From the NCBI RefSeq assembly GCF_022605165.1, contig NC_063072.1:2728001-2792000 (forward strand): a stretch of 64,000 nt of DNA, written 5' to 3'. The notes below the pieces were generated by a model. It was not told the origin of the DNA. It saw only the letters and a list, made by a program, of their open reading frames with translations, and searched no databases. The stretch's first letter is position 1; the number at the start of each line of letters is the position of its first letter. Below are positions 43,401 through 54,754 of this stretch, one piece after another. This DNA comes from Purpureocillium takamizusanense (taxonomy: Eukaryota; Ascomycota; Sordariomycetes; Hypocreales; Ophiocordycipitaceae). The translations under genes and the position numbers were made by a program.

Positions 43401-46400
43401 CGGTAGTACGAAGTATAGTGGTTGTAGTAATTGATTGTGTCGCCCATTACCCCCGATCTTTGCGTAATTGCTTCAACAAAAACTCATCCGTCATCCACAC
43501 ATCCATCATCTAGTGAGTGCTGGGGAGAATGAGACACCCCACCGCGACCACCACCAGCATGGCTCGCGTTACGCGGTGGCTTACGCGCTCGCTCGGTGCC
43601 CCGGGCCCTCGCAGGAGACCTGGTCCCGGCTTCCCGCTCCCATTGCGTGGTGTCTTCTTTACCTATTAGGCACGAGCTGACCACCTCCTCGACGCAGTCA
43701 CCACCATCTGCCCAGAGCCAAGTCGCTGCTGGCCACACCCCCGTGCCTTGTCTCCGGTACGTATGAGCGGCCCGACGAAACTCGACAACAACAAGGACAG
43801 GTGCCTGTGCCATCTTTAGCAGCCCGTGGAGCGGCCCGGCCAGGACTGCTCGTCCGCCTGTCCCTGCTCCCGCTCCAGGGAGGATCTTCGTTGCCTGGGC
43901 CCTCCGAAACCGATCCAGACCTACGGCTGTTGCACCTCAACCAGACCTTCGCTCGCCTCGCTGCGACACCTGAGACCTGTCGCCTCAACAGAAATAGCGT
44001 CGCAGCGCAGATTGGAACGGGGAAACTTTGAATCTATGCTTAAATAAATCACCTCACCGTGCGCTTGGGGTCGTGCAGCAGGACCCTCGAGGGTCAGGCC
44101 GCTCCCGACGAGTTTCATCTAGCCCAAATGTGTTTGGCTGCCCGGCGTCCCAGGACTGGGGCCATGGGCACAGACGTCGGGGCTCATTAGTGAGTACGTA
44201 CGTAGTTCCTCAACAGTAGAGGGTGGTGAATTGCCGGGCTGAGCGGGTGCGGGTGCTCAACAGTCAGTCGCGCTGGCCGAGCACCAGTCCCAGAGTGAGA
44301 CAGCTGGAATATTCGGCATGGGCTGAGGTTGATGAGGTGGTGTCTGTCCATGCAGAACGTCGTAGGTATGACGCGTTGAGGTAAGACAGCAGCACCACGC
44401 ACATACGTACAGCGACTGGTCCATCGTCCATCTTCCGTCTGCCGCCCAGCCTGCCCTGAGTGGCCACGGAGCATCTCGTGCGCTCTCCCGCGATGGTGTT
44501 TCCCGTTGAGGTGGTGCCGCGAGTGCTCGTCCAGCAGCCCAAGTCCAGAGAGGGAAGGGTTGACAAAGGCCGGTCGGCGGACGAACAAGACACGTTACAC
44601 GAGGCCAGGCTGGTTTCCTTCCCATTAATTCAGTCTGACGAAACCAGGAACGAAACGGGTTGCTTGGGGCGCCCTGGCACAAGGCGGGCGGCCCGCCAGA
44701 TGATGCGACATGACGCCGATGCAACATGCCTGCAGCTGGCAGAGATACGCGAGCCAATGCTATTCTCGCATGAACCAGACTTGGCCCGCGTGCAGCACCA
44801 CTTCTGGAAGTGCCTTGTTGCGTACCTCTACCAGGTAGCTCGCTTCAGGCCTTTGGGTAAGGGTCTCTGTAGACGGGAGGGAGTTTCGAGGGCAACCGCC
44901 GGCGGCGAGATGTCGCCTCGCTCAACACATCGCAAACGCATACATGACAGTTTGCGTCTCGGCGCCATCATCGCATTTGCTTGCCCAGCGTCACGGGTGG
45001 CCCGAAACCTCGACAACGCGCGTCCAGTCAGCGGATTTGCTAATGAGCGCAGAGTGTGCATTATGAGGTGGAAACAGGCCGTGAATCAAACCCCGCCGCT
45101 GCTCATTCTATATATACGTGATGCCCGATCTGCGCCAAGTCTGTCAGGGCAGTTCCAGAAGTCCACGCATTCCTTCATGCCGGTCCTGGCTGCCTGGACG
45201 CCGTGAACCATTTTGCCCTGGTCCTGGATCTCTCGGGATAACGACACCGAGCTGCAGGCGGCTGCCAGGCCCGCCCGAGCCAGACCCACTGGCTCCGATT
45301 CCCATCTGGCGGGATGGTGAGCGATCTCCACGCCGCACGCCAGTGGGTTGGGTTGGTTTGGGCTGGGCTGGGCCCTGCAATGAAGAGAGACAGCTGGGCT
45401 TCCAGAAGGTGTGGCTGGTGAGGCACCACCTCTGCGCCACACGCGTCCTGTTCAATCCGCACAGCCACACCTCAAACCGCCCCCGGTCCAATCCTGATGC
45501 AGAGAAATCACGACGAGCTTGAGGCTCAAGATATCCTCGCACCATATTCATAGCGACCAAGGTGCCCAGCCATCGACTGCCGGCTTTTTGCTTCCCTCGT
45601 AGCCGTCTAAGGGGGCTTCTGGGTTGTTTAGAGGTTCACAACCCGAAAACCAGAGCATTTCTCATCCCGCAGCCGTGCTGACGGCATTCGAAGGCTCGCG
45701 CATACGAAGTACAGCCACGGGGGAACAGCTCTAGGAAGGCAGCCTCTCGTTGCCAGCTGGCGACGGCTCCCCCGCACCTGGCAGATTTTCTTGGGAAGAG
45801 CCTGTTCATATTCGCCGTCCTTGGCCGTCCCCAGCCCCGCCCACTTTCTCCCACTCACTCTCTCTTTATTCCCTCCTGCCACCCAAGCTAAACACACATC
45901 CTTCCTTTCCTTTCACACACTGACAACATCTCCCGTCACCAGAACGCACCACACATCTACATCCACTTCCTCAGACTCGTGAAACCCCTTTGAGGCTCCC
46001 AGCTCCCCTATCGACTGGACTTGAGGGCAGCTTGGAGGCATCAGCACAGCTTCTATCGCGTCTCGCGCCTTCTCCCTCACGGCAGCACAGAAGCCTGTCG
46101 GGTCTCACAACGCGTTTCATTTAAGAACCCGCGGCTTCCAAATCGTGGGGAGCTGCTCACTTAGCAAACGACAATACAGCCCTTCCACACGCTGCTCTTT
46201 CGCGGCTTCCAGACCCAGCACCTGCCACGCTTCGATCACCCATAGCCGGCTTTTTGCAGGACACGGCTTCCTCCCCACCCATTTCCTAGAGAATCAACCT
46301 GAGGAGATCATCTCACATCAAGAGATCGCTTATTTTGGGCAGGCCCCTGGTCGTCGTCCCTCCTTGTTCACCTTTCTCCTCCCTCAGCTGCTTTTCCGGC

Positions 46401-46571
46401 ACCCAAAAAGCGAGAAGCAGTTTTGGCCGCGCTCCTCTCCTGCGGATTTTTGGAGTCTTCATAGCAGTCATCATCATTGCCGACGCCTCTGTCGACCGCG
46501 TATTGCCGCTGATATCGGGTCGAGATCCCATCGGTGCGGCCACTATTGTACGCAGCCACAGCAAACGGTGT
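40427..46571. other. Gene-poor intergenic stretch of about 6 kb
   Basis: No supported gene on either strand. Contains a G run (about 42292-42308), TCTG tandem copies (about 42624-42646) and a cluster of TAGGTA/TACCTA words at 43140-43322. Frames up to about 300 codons occur but overlap on both strands, and are rich in Arg, Ser, Pro and Cys without family features. The last 700 bp may be the leader of TAD3. Confidence 0.5.
43139..43322. repeat. Cluster of TAGGTA / TACCTA words
   Basis: Many direct and inverted copies of TAGGTA and TACCTA, including a palindromic GTAGGTACCTAGTAC core near 43290. Single copies recur in other intergenic regions of the window (near 13342, 13460, 19987 and 49226). 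Confidence 0.7.
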
Positions 46572-47921
46572 ATGGTGGCATTCGGTACGATGACAGCCAA
46601 CAACCTTGCCACCGGTGCCAACGCACCAAATGAGACGGCTGTGACCGGCTCTGAGCCTCCAAAATTTGTCGGAGTCGCGCCAAACCCGCTGATTGACGAG
46701 TTCAAAGACAAGAACCGCGCCAGCGGAGTTTTGATCCCCCTGAAGACAACTCAGGAAGTTCGCCAGGATCACACTATTGTCACGGCGTACATTACGAGGG
46801 CACCGACAAAGTCGGCCAACGACGTGATCTCGTAAGTGGCCTCTGCCCTTTGCGGCACGGCCTGCGGCGTGTATTAACTCTACTTTGCCAGGGCGCTGCG
46901 CAACCTGCGACCCGAAGGCAGCGCTAACCCCCTGCCTCACCTTCGCACCTGCGCGAAGCCGTCCGATCTACCGGCACACATCAAGACGCAGTTCATGAAC
47001 GACACGCCCGCTGGACGGCAGATCCATACGGCCAAGTCCAACTGGATCTACATCATTGTTGGTGAGGTCAAGGAGTTCGACAGAGATGTCGTGGTGCAAA
47101 CCCTCTCGAGTATCGAGGGACTCCAGCAGGATATATTCCTTCACGTTATCCCCATCCCCCTGCTGGCCCCAACCTCGCAAGTACAGGCTGCCATGTGGTC
47201 TTCCCAGTTTTGGCCCACGGTGTACCGCAAGAATAACCCGTTGGGACCTCATCCTAGCATGGTAGGCCGCGGCACCGACGATCTCAAGGACGACGCCCCC
47301 GTCTTTATGGCTCTTGCCCACCGCGTGGCTCTCGACGCCAAGAGAGCTGGCATCGGCGAAGCCATGGGAGCAGTCGTTGTGCTTCGTGACGACAAGGGAT
47401 CCCATGTCATTGGACTTGCCGGGGACGCACGCTGGCACCAGGAGTACGGTACGGGCAACCCCATCAACACCATGACGCACTGCGTCCTCCGTGCTATCAG
47501 CATGGTGGCCCAGAAGCTTGTCCGCCACGAACGTCGGGGGGCAGGTGTCGAGTTCAAGCATGCCAACCTCGGCTACGACGCGTTCCAGGATCGACCCCTT
47601 CTGGACATTGAGCGCCGATGCTTCTTGCAGGAGCATCCGAACAAAGAGGGCTATTTGTGCCACGGCCTTGAACTGTACGTGACCCACGAGCCGTGCATTG
47701 CCTGCTCCATGGGAATTCTGCACTCGCGGATGGGCAAGGTGATTTTCAGCCGACATATGCCCCGCACCGGAGGATTGAGCTCAGATGACCGTCCTGACGG
47801 AGGTGGACGAGGGTTGGGACTCTTTTGGCGTCGCGAGCTCAACTGGAGCCTGCTGGCGTGGGAGTGGGAGCGAAAGGGCGTGCCCGACCTGCCTCACGTC
47901 GACCCAACCACTCACGTTTAG
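46572..47921 (+). CDS. TAD3: tRNA-specific adenosine deaminase subunit TAD3 (ADAT3)
   Basis: Structural subunit of the Tad2/Tad3 heterodimer that converts adenosine-34 to inosine in tRNA anticodons. Exons are 46572-46831 and 46892-47921, coding for 429 residues, with a 60-nt intron (GTAAGT...CCAG) in phase 2. The N-terminal domain includes VLIPLKTTQEVRQDHTIVTAYI and ALRNLRPEGSANPLPHLRTC. The deaminase fold has HCVLRAIS near residue 282, where the catalytic Glu of active deaminases is replaced by Val, the known ADAT3 hallmark. The zinc cysteines are in EPCIACSMGILHSRMGKVIFSR. It ends with the usual LNWSLLAWEWER-type tail near the C-terminus. A second in-frame ATG at 46590 could be the start. 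A Tad2 partner is not in the window. Confidence 0.93.
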
Positions 47922-49570
47922 GATTACCACCTCCGAGGTCCATGCGAGACTCGACCGTTGCGCGCCGTCCGCCATGCCGCGCCTGGCTGGCTGCCGCTCC
48001 AACATGTGAGCCTCGCGACCGCCACGCGTGGTGATTGCGTTTGTTAAGAGAGACGACTTGGACGGACACGACGGCAGCGACGTGGTCGACGACGACGATG
48101 TCAACAATTAATACGATGCCATTGCTATGTTGAGGTGTTTGGAGGAGCGTGTGTGGCTGTGGACTACTGCATTGTGGTGGACAGCTACTTGGAGGACGAG
48201 CAGAAGGGGGTTTAGATAGTCCTCACTGCTCAGAAGGTTGGCAGTGCTTGAGGCGACTTTTGATGTGTACTGCATACTCGGCATGGCGAGGCGAACGGCT
48301 AGGACTGGAGTTGGGACACAATGTCGCATTTGCTTTAGACAGACTTTGGCGATGAAATTGAGTGCTTCATGCAACTTTTTCGCTGCGCGATGGCACAGCG
48401 GCGTGAGATGCAGGGTAAGAATATCGTGAGAGCATGATTTCATGTAGGGAGCAATGGTGTGGAATGGTGAGTGGGCAACTAGGCGAGCTCATCGGCATGT
48501 CGCGTGGGTGAGTCGTGAGACAGGTGAAGTGAGATTCACTAAGACTTGGTAGAGGCGAGAGAGGGAGGTGGAGGGAAGAGAAAAGGTGGAGGGAGAGAAC
48601 GGAGAAGGAAGAGGGGGGGGGGGTCGTGGGCGGCGTGTTCGGCCCCCCCCCCTCCCAAAAGGTTTGAAGTGCGCTTGGTGCTTGGTGAGGCCTGGCGAAT
48701 GCTGGCGCGGCCCCCCCCCCCCCCCTGAGGCCCCGCCAAAGTTGGCCCAGGGTGGTGGCCCCTCATTGACTTTTGCTTCCATCACGAGGGCGGCCAGACA
48801 GTGTGTGGTGGCCTGCATAACCTCTTCCTCTCTGTTTTCTTTTCTCCTCTTCGTGTCTCTCTACTCACGACGAGAGCGCGTCACGGCCCCAGGCATCGCC
48901 CATTTCATTTCAGCATCCGCGCACGCCACGCACTCACCGGACAACGTAGCGCTCGAAGCTCCCCGGAGAGGAGTGAGAACGGACGGAGGGAGAAAAAAAA
49001 CAGAGCCCCCCTTCGAGCCCGCCGCGGCGCCAACAGCAAAGTAGCAGCATGCGCCTTGATTGACTGGTGAGCAGACCACGACTGGACTCGCCCAGCGACA
49101 GACTGCCTTGTGCGACCCCCCCGACGACACGACAGCGCCCAAACGGCGGCCGGCGGACTTTTTCTCCTTTACCTGCTACGGAGTACCGGCCAGCGGTTGG
49201 CAGCAACAGTATCTGCATATCAGGTAATAGGTACCTAGGCAGCAGAAGCTGAGGCACCATTAGCACCAGCAGCACCAAGCAGCCGCAATACCAGCGCGCA
49301 ACTCCACTGGTCGCCTGCCTCAGCCGCCCGTCTGCAGCACCAGCAGCAGCACCAGCAGCACCAGCAGCATTGACACGGGCAAGCATCCTCCCCCGCACGG
49401 CGCCGACATTGGTGCGAGCAAACGCTGCTGCACGTCTTGCCGGCTCTGACTTGTCGATTCTGTTCGGCTTCCTCGTCGTCTCCACCGCCCCGCGTGCTGC
49501 AGGAGCAGCAGCAGGAGCAGCAGCAGTACTACCAGCAGCAGTGCCAGCAGCGAGAGGGGACTGCGACACC
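47922..49570. other. Intergenic with long homopolymer runs
   Basis: Holds G and C runs at about 48613-48621, 48642-48650 and 48711-48725 (15 C) and CAG-type triplets near 49336-49368. No supported gene. The part after 49373 is open in the RNase H1 frame (see findings). Confidence 0.5.
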
Positions 49571-50640
49571 ATGAATAAGAAGAGATCCGCCCCTGGGTCG
49601 GAGCCCGTGGCGGCCAGCACCGTCAAGAAGCGCAAGATGGACAACTTGCAAAAATTCTACGCCGTCCAGGTCGGCTTCCGGCCCGGCGTGTACCTCAATT
49701 ACGCCGACTGCTCCAAGCAGACCACCGGTTTCAAGGGCGCGATATGTAAGTTTGCGGTGGTGCGAGAGGCGTGCGCTCACGCTGCGAACTCAACACTGAC
49801 CGTTCTCCAGTCAAATCATTCACGTCCATGGAGGATGCAAAGGCGTTTGCGGCAGGCAAGAAGGTGTCGGCGCCGGCCGACGAGCCGGACCGCTTCTACG
49901 CCGTGGCGGTAGGCTCGCCCACGGGCATCTACAGGGACTGGAGTGACGCGGCGGCGGCCATCAAGGGTGTCAAGGGTCCCAAGTACAGGCGGTTCGACAA
50001 CCGTAGTGAGGCGGTTGCGTACATTAGGCAATACGGCAGCAGGGATGCCGTCGAGGCTCTGGGCGAGATGGTGGACGACGAGCCCATCGTGGCGGCCGCA
50101 CATGCAACCACCAGCAAGTCGACGAAGAAGACGGCGGCTTCCAAGACGGCGACGTCGACGATCAAGAAGCCCAGCGACAACGTGCTGCAGATCTACACGG
50201 ACGGCAGCAGCCTCGCCAACGGCAAGGCTGGGTCGCGGGCCGGGGTGGGCGTCTTCTTCGGCGACGGAGACCCTCGCAACGTGTCGGAGCGCCTGCCGGG
50301 CGAGCCGCAGACGAACCAGCGGGCGGAGCTGATGGCGATTCTGAGGGCGCTCCAGATCGCGCCGGTGACGCAGCCAGTGCAGATTGTCAGCGACAGCCAG
50401 TACTCGATCAACTGCGTGACGCAGTGGGCACCTGGATGGAAGCGGAAGGGATGGATGACGGCTTCGGGCGAGATGGTGAAGAACAAGGACCTCATCGAGC
50501 AGGTGATTGACCTGATAGAGCAGAGGACTCTTGTGGGCGGCACAACGTACTTCCACTGGGTCAAGGGCCACGCCACGGATAGAGGGAACATGGCGGCGGA
50601 CCGCCTGGCCGTGAGGGGTGCCAAGATTGGCGTGGTGTGA
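49571..50640 (+). CDS. Ribonuclease H1 with two hybrid-binding domains
   Basis: Cleaves the RNA strand of RNA-DNA hybrids in nucleus and possibly mitochondria. Exons are 49571-49745 and 49811-50640, giving 334 residues, with a 65-nt intron (GTAAGT...CCAG, CTGAC branch) in phase 1. After a basic KKRK stretch come two copies of the RNase H1 N-terminal domain: FYAVQVGFRPGVYLNYADC (about residue 29) joined across the intron to FKSFTSMEDAKAF, and FYAVAVGSPTGIYRDWSDA (about residue 87). A Lys/Thr/Ser linker leads to the catalytic domain: IYTDGSS, QRAELMAIL, VSDSQYS and VKGHATDRGNMAAD. These supply the Asp-Glu-Asp-Asp metal ligands. All residues for activity are present. The ATG at 49571 is the first in the frame, yet the frame is open for about 66 codons upstream. 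Confidence 0.96.
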
Positions 50641-51629
50641 AAGGGGGCGAGCGGCAAAGAATGGGCTGGACAGCGGATGGTAGACATGTCATCGGGCGAG
50701 CTGGTCGTTGGGGTTTGTGCTTCCGGACTGATTCTTCGTTTCCCGCTGTGTGTGTGTGGGTGTGACGCGGGCTTTTTTTGGGGCGTTGCCGGACAGGACG
50801 GTTTCGGGAGGCGACGCGCATGCGTGCATACTTGTACTCTCTTTCTCTTTTTTCTTCACCTCCTACCTCTCTCTGGCCTTCTTGCTGTGTGTCTTATCAT
50901 TCTGCGCCTTGGGGCCGTTGTGCTTCGCCGGCGCTCGCGCGCGGTGACACCTTCTAATCTTTTCACGGGGATTTGTTTTGTCCTGTCATTTTCCGACAAG
51001 TCATACACGTCTTGGGATTTTGTTTTTTGTGTCTGCGCGCATAACCTGCTCGCGTCAGGTGCTCGCCCGCTGGCAGGTCGGAGAGGGGAAGCGTTCGTCC
51101 GGAGGGGCCTCGTCTTCCTGCAATGGAACAATGCACAGCATAGACGGCGTGGGGGAGGGCGCTTAGACTGGGCTGCGCGGGGCCCCGTCGAACGATGCGT
51201 ACGTGGGATGATTTGACTTGCGAGGAAAGAGGGGTTGGGAGTCCAGCGAGGGAGGGGGAGGAGGAGGAGGAGGAGGAGGAGGAGGTTGCGTGGGAATGCG
51301 TGACATAGGGGGAATGAGATGTGTATATATAGGGGAGGCGTGGAAGGCGAGGGGGCGAGCGCGAAGAGAGTAGCAGCTGGGGGGTTGAGTCTTGATACTA
51401 TCCATCGACTGCCGGTATACATTCAATACATTACACGCGCGCGTCAGACAACCCTGTCTCTGTATGTGTCTTCGTATATGCCTGTCAGCCGTTCTCGGCA
51501 GCTGATGAGGCTCAACAGTGCACCCTCCTTATTACACACCTGGTTCGTGCAGTGCAATCTGCAGCAGGGCCGGGGGTCTGACACTCGAGGCCCTGGCGGC
51601 GGCGGCGGGCGGGCGTGCGACAGGCCCCC

Positions 51630-51672
<43 letters not shown>

Positions 51673-52693
51673 CGACGGGACGGGAGGCCCGGCCGGGCCT
51701 GTCCTTTGCGGCAGGAACAGGGCGGCCGGCGGACCGGCTGCGTGTCTCACTCGCACCGACGACTACTACTACTTTGGCTCACCTCTCGGGTCCCCGGCCG
51801 CCGTGTCTTGTGCGCCGCGCCCGGGCGGGGAAAGCGGCAGGGCCGCGGAGCCGAACGCCCGACGACGGCGACGACGACGAACCGTGTGTTCGCCGCCTTT
51901 CGCGAGAAGCGGCGCCCCGGGGGGACGGACGGACGGGCGCTGAGGCGTCGGGGCGGGGTGATTGACTTTAGGGTTTCTCCCTCCCCCCAGCGAAGTGCGC
52001 GAGTCGAGTCACAGTGGGTTCCATCATTGTGGAGGTGGTGCGTTTGCTGCTCCTTGTTGCTCTGCTGCTGTCTGTACCTAACGAACCGTCGTTTCCACTA
52101 ACAATGACTGTCGGCTGCGGGTTGATCGCCCTCTCAACGACCTACGTAACTACGCTCTTGCCGAGCTGGGCAGCCCCTGTGGCTGGCTACTAGCAGGCTG
52201 ACGGGACTGGAGCCTCGCCGGGGCCCGCGCTACTGCTGTCACTGCGCCCTGCCTTGGTCTAGAACTACTACTAAGGTACTAAACTCACTACTACCGAGCG
52301 GTAGTAGGCACCGTGGGCCATCAGCACGCTCCGCTCCGCGGTGTAGTATTTGATCCTTTTGAAGGGAAAATTCCGGACCGGCCTGCGCCTCCCCTCTCTC
52401 CACCACCACCGCTACCACGGCAAAGTCATAATCGTCCTTCTCTCGACGCAAGAGTACACCGACAGACAGAGGAAACCTTGCGACACTGCCGCCGCACCCT
52501 GTCCTCGTCCCACTGCCAGCCAGTCAGTCTCTTCTCTTCGTTTGCGAATGACACGCCGTTCGTCGTCGTCGTTCTCGCCGTCGTCCTCCTCGCCGCCGTC
52601 GACCAGGAGCGCCATGACGGCTTCCTCGTCTGCGCTCACCCACGTCGTCGCCGCTACTCGTCTCTCGCGTTGCTAACGCCTTGTGCTGCCGGG
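50641..52693. other. Intergenic with microsatellites
   Basis: Contains a GGA run (about 51254-51284), a GT run (about 51631-51670) and CTA/GTA-rich words near 52258-52310. No supported gene. Confidence 0.5.
51631..51670. repeat. (GT)n microsatellite
   Basis: About 19 uninterrupted GT dinucleotides. Confidence 0.95.
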
Positions 52694-54754
52694 ATGGCGC
52701 ACAACACCAATGACAACAAGACCATCTGGGCGGTCCCGCTCCAGTTGACAAACTTCAACATCACCGTCGCCCTGCTCGGCGGCTTCATCTCCCTCTTCGG
52801 CCTCGTGTCCTTTCTCCTCAAGGAGAACTTTTACCTGTCCGAGGCTCGTGAGTCCTCCTCCATCTCTTGTCTCTCTTCTCTTTTCCCCTCCCCCCGGCCG
52901 CCCAAGAGAAAAACTCCCTTCCCGCCTAGGGCGCGCCCCGCGTTTGGCACTTTGCTGCTTCTCCACCTGGCCCGTGTCGCTCTCCCGTGCCAAGGCACTT
53001 GGCGGCGGCCTGGGCATGGCGTGACACTTTTTGGCAGGAGAGAGAACAAGAATTGTGATGCAGTTGCTGCTGAGCAGAGAGACGAACTGACATCTTTGTT
53101 TTGCGCACAGTCATCTCGCTCCTTGTTGGAGTCGGCTTCGGTCCTCATGGCGCCGACTTCATCCGTCCGCGTGACTACGCCGAGTGCAACCAGTCCGGCG
53201 TCTCGGCCATTGAGTGCCGCGACAACCTCAATGGCATCACGCTCAACTTCTCCCGCCTCGTGCTCGGCGTCCAGCTGGTCCTCGCCGGCGTCCAGCTCCC
53301 GAGCAAGTACCTACGCCGGGAGTGGAAGCCCATCCTGCTCCTCGTCGGGCCTGGCATGACGGCCATGTGGCTGGCCACCAGCCTGCTCGTCTGGGGCCTC
53401 GTCCGCCCGCCTAGCTTCCTGCACGCCCTCGCCGTCGGCGCCTGCGTCACGCCCACCGACCCCGTGCTGTCGGCCGTCATCGTCAAGGGCAAATTCGCCG
53501 ACCAAAACATCCCCAAGGACCTACAGAACCTCATCATCGCCGAGTCCGGCACCAACGATGGCCTTGGCTACCCATTTCTCTTCTTCGCGCTCTACCTCAT
53601 CAAGTACATTGGCGCGGGTGCGACCGACGGTAATGCTGGGGAGGCCATGGGGCTCTGGTTCGCCTTTACGTGGGGTTACACCATCATCCTGAGCATTCTG
53701 TACGGCGCGGTCGTCGGGTGGCTGGGCAAGGAGCTGCTGTTCTGGGCCAAGCAGCGCAACTATGTCGACCGCGAGAGCTTTCTCGTCTTCGCCATTGCCC
53801 TGGCCCTCTTCGTGCTCGGCACGTGCGGCCTCATCGGCACCGACGACGTGCTCGCCTGTTTCATTGCCGGCAACACCTTCACCTGGGACGACTGGTTCCG
53901 GCTGCAGACCAAGGACGACTCCCTGCAGCCTACCATCGACATGCTGCTCAACGTCACCATCTTTTTGTGGTACGGGGCCGTCCTCCCGTGGACCCTGTTC
54001 AACGACAACCCCATCATCTCGACCTGGAGGCTTACTCTGCTGGGCATTCTGGTCCTCCTGGTGCGGCGCCTGCCGTGGGTGTTTGCCATGCACAAATGGA
54101 TCCGCCAGATCGAGGAGACCAGGCAAGCCGTCTTTGTGGGCTTCTTTGGCCCCATTGGTGTCTCTGCCGTCTTCTACCTGTTCATCAGCCTTGAGTTCAT
54201 CGAGGACCATCTGAGTGACGAGAATGGGGTCCCACGCAGGGATGTCAAAGATCTCGGCGAAACCATACGGATCATCGTCTGGTTCCTGACCGTCTGCAGC
54301 GTTGTAAGTGCATGAGGCCCCGGCTCCTCTCGGCATTTCACCCCGTTGGGTTTGAACTTGTCTAACAAAGCGCTAGGTTGTCCACGGCTTAAGCATTCCG
54401 CTTGGGAAGATCGGATACCTCGCACCGAGAACCTTTGGCCGTGTGCTGAGCGAGAGCTTGAGCGATGAGCCGAGCGCTGTCGAAGCCCGGCGCCGCATTC
54501 CCGTCGTCGGCCGGTATCTCGCAGGAAAGTCGGGCGACGTGGAATCGAGGAACCCGCAAACCCGCCCCGTCATATCGGGCCCGACGAACCCTCGCCAAGT
54601 CCACCCCGTGCCCCCGGGGACATCATCTTCGGGCGAAGGGCCGGCACTGTCCGTGTCCCTGGCCGATGCGATCCAGATGCAGCCGGACTCTGGAGCGGCC
54701 ACGCCCGTCCGGGTCCGCCGAGATCGGGAGATTCGGTTCCCGGACGAGGTGTAG
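52694..54754 (+). CDS. Plasma-membrane Na+/H+ antiporter (Nha1/Sod2 type, CPA1)
   Basis: Exports Na+ (and perhaps K+ or Li+) in exchange for protons, for salt and pH tolerance. Exons are 52694-52847, 53111-54303 and 54377-54754, coding for 574 residues; the introns (263 and 73 nt) are in phase. The short soluble N-terminus (MAHNTNDNKTIWAVPLQLTN) is followed by about twelve hydrophobic helices. Typical blocks are LISLLVGVGFGPHGADFIRP, GACVTPTDPVLSAVIVKGKF, IIAESGTNDGLGYPF (with the transport Asp pair near residue 197) and LGTCGLIGTDDVLACFIAG. VVHGLSIPLG marks the last helix. The cytosolic tail is only about 100 residues, shorter than the long regulatory tail I recall for yeast Nha1 and closer to the Sod2 form. 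The 263-nt first intron is long for this window. Confidence 0.93.

Noticed and set aside
44460..45206. 248-codon open frame on the plus strand
   Set aside because: No domain, signal peptide or splice context; competing frames cover the same bases on the other strand.
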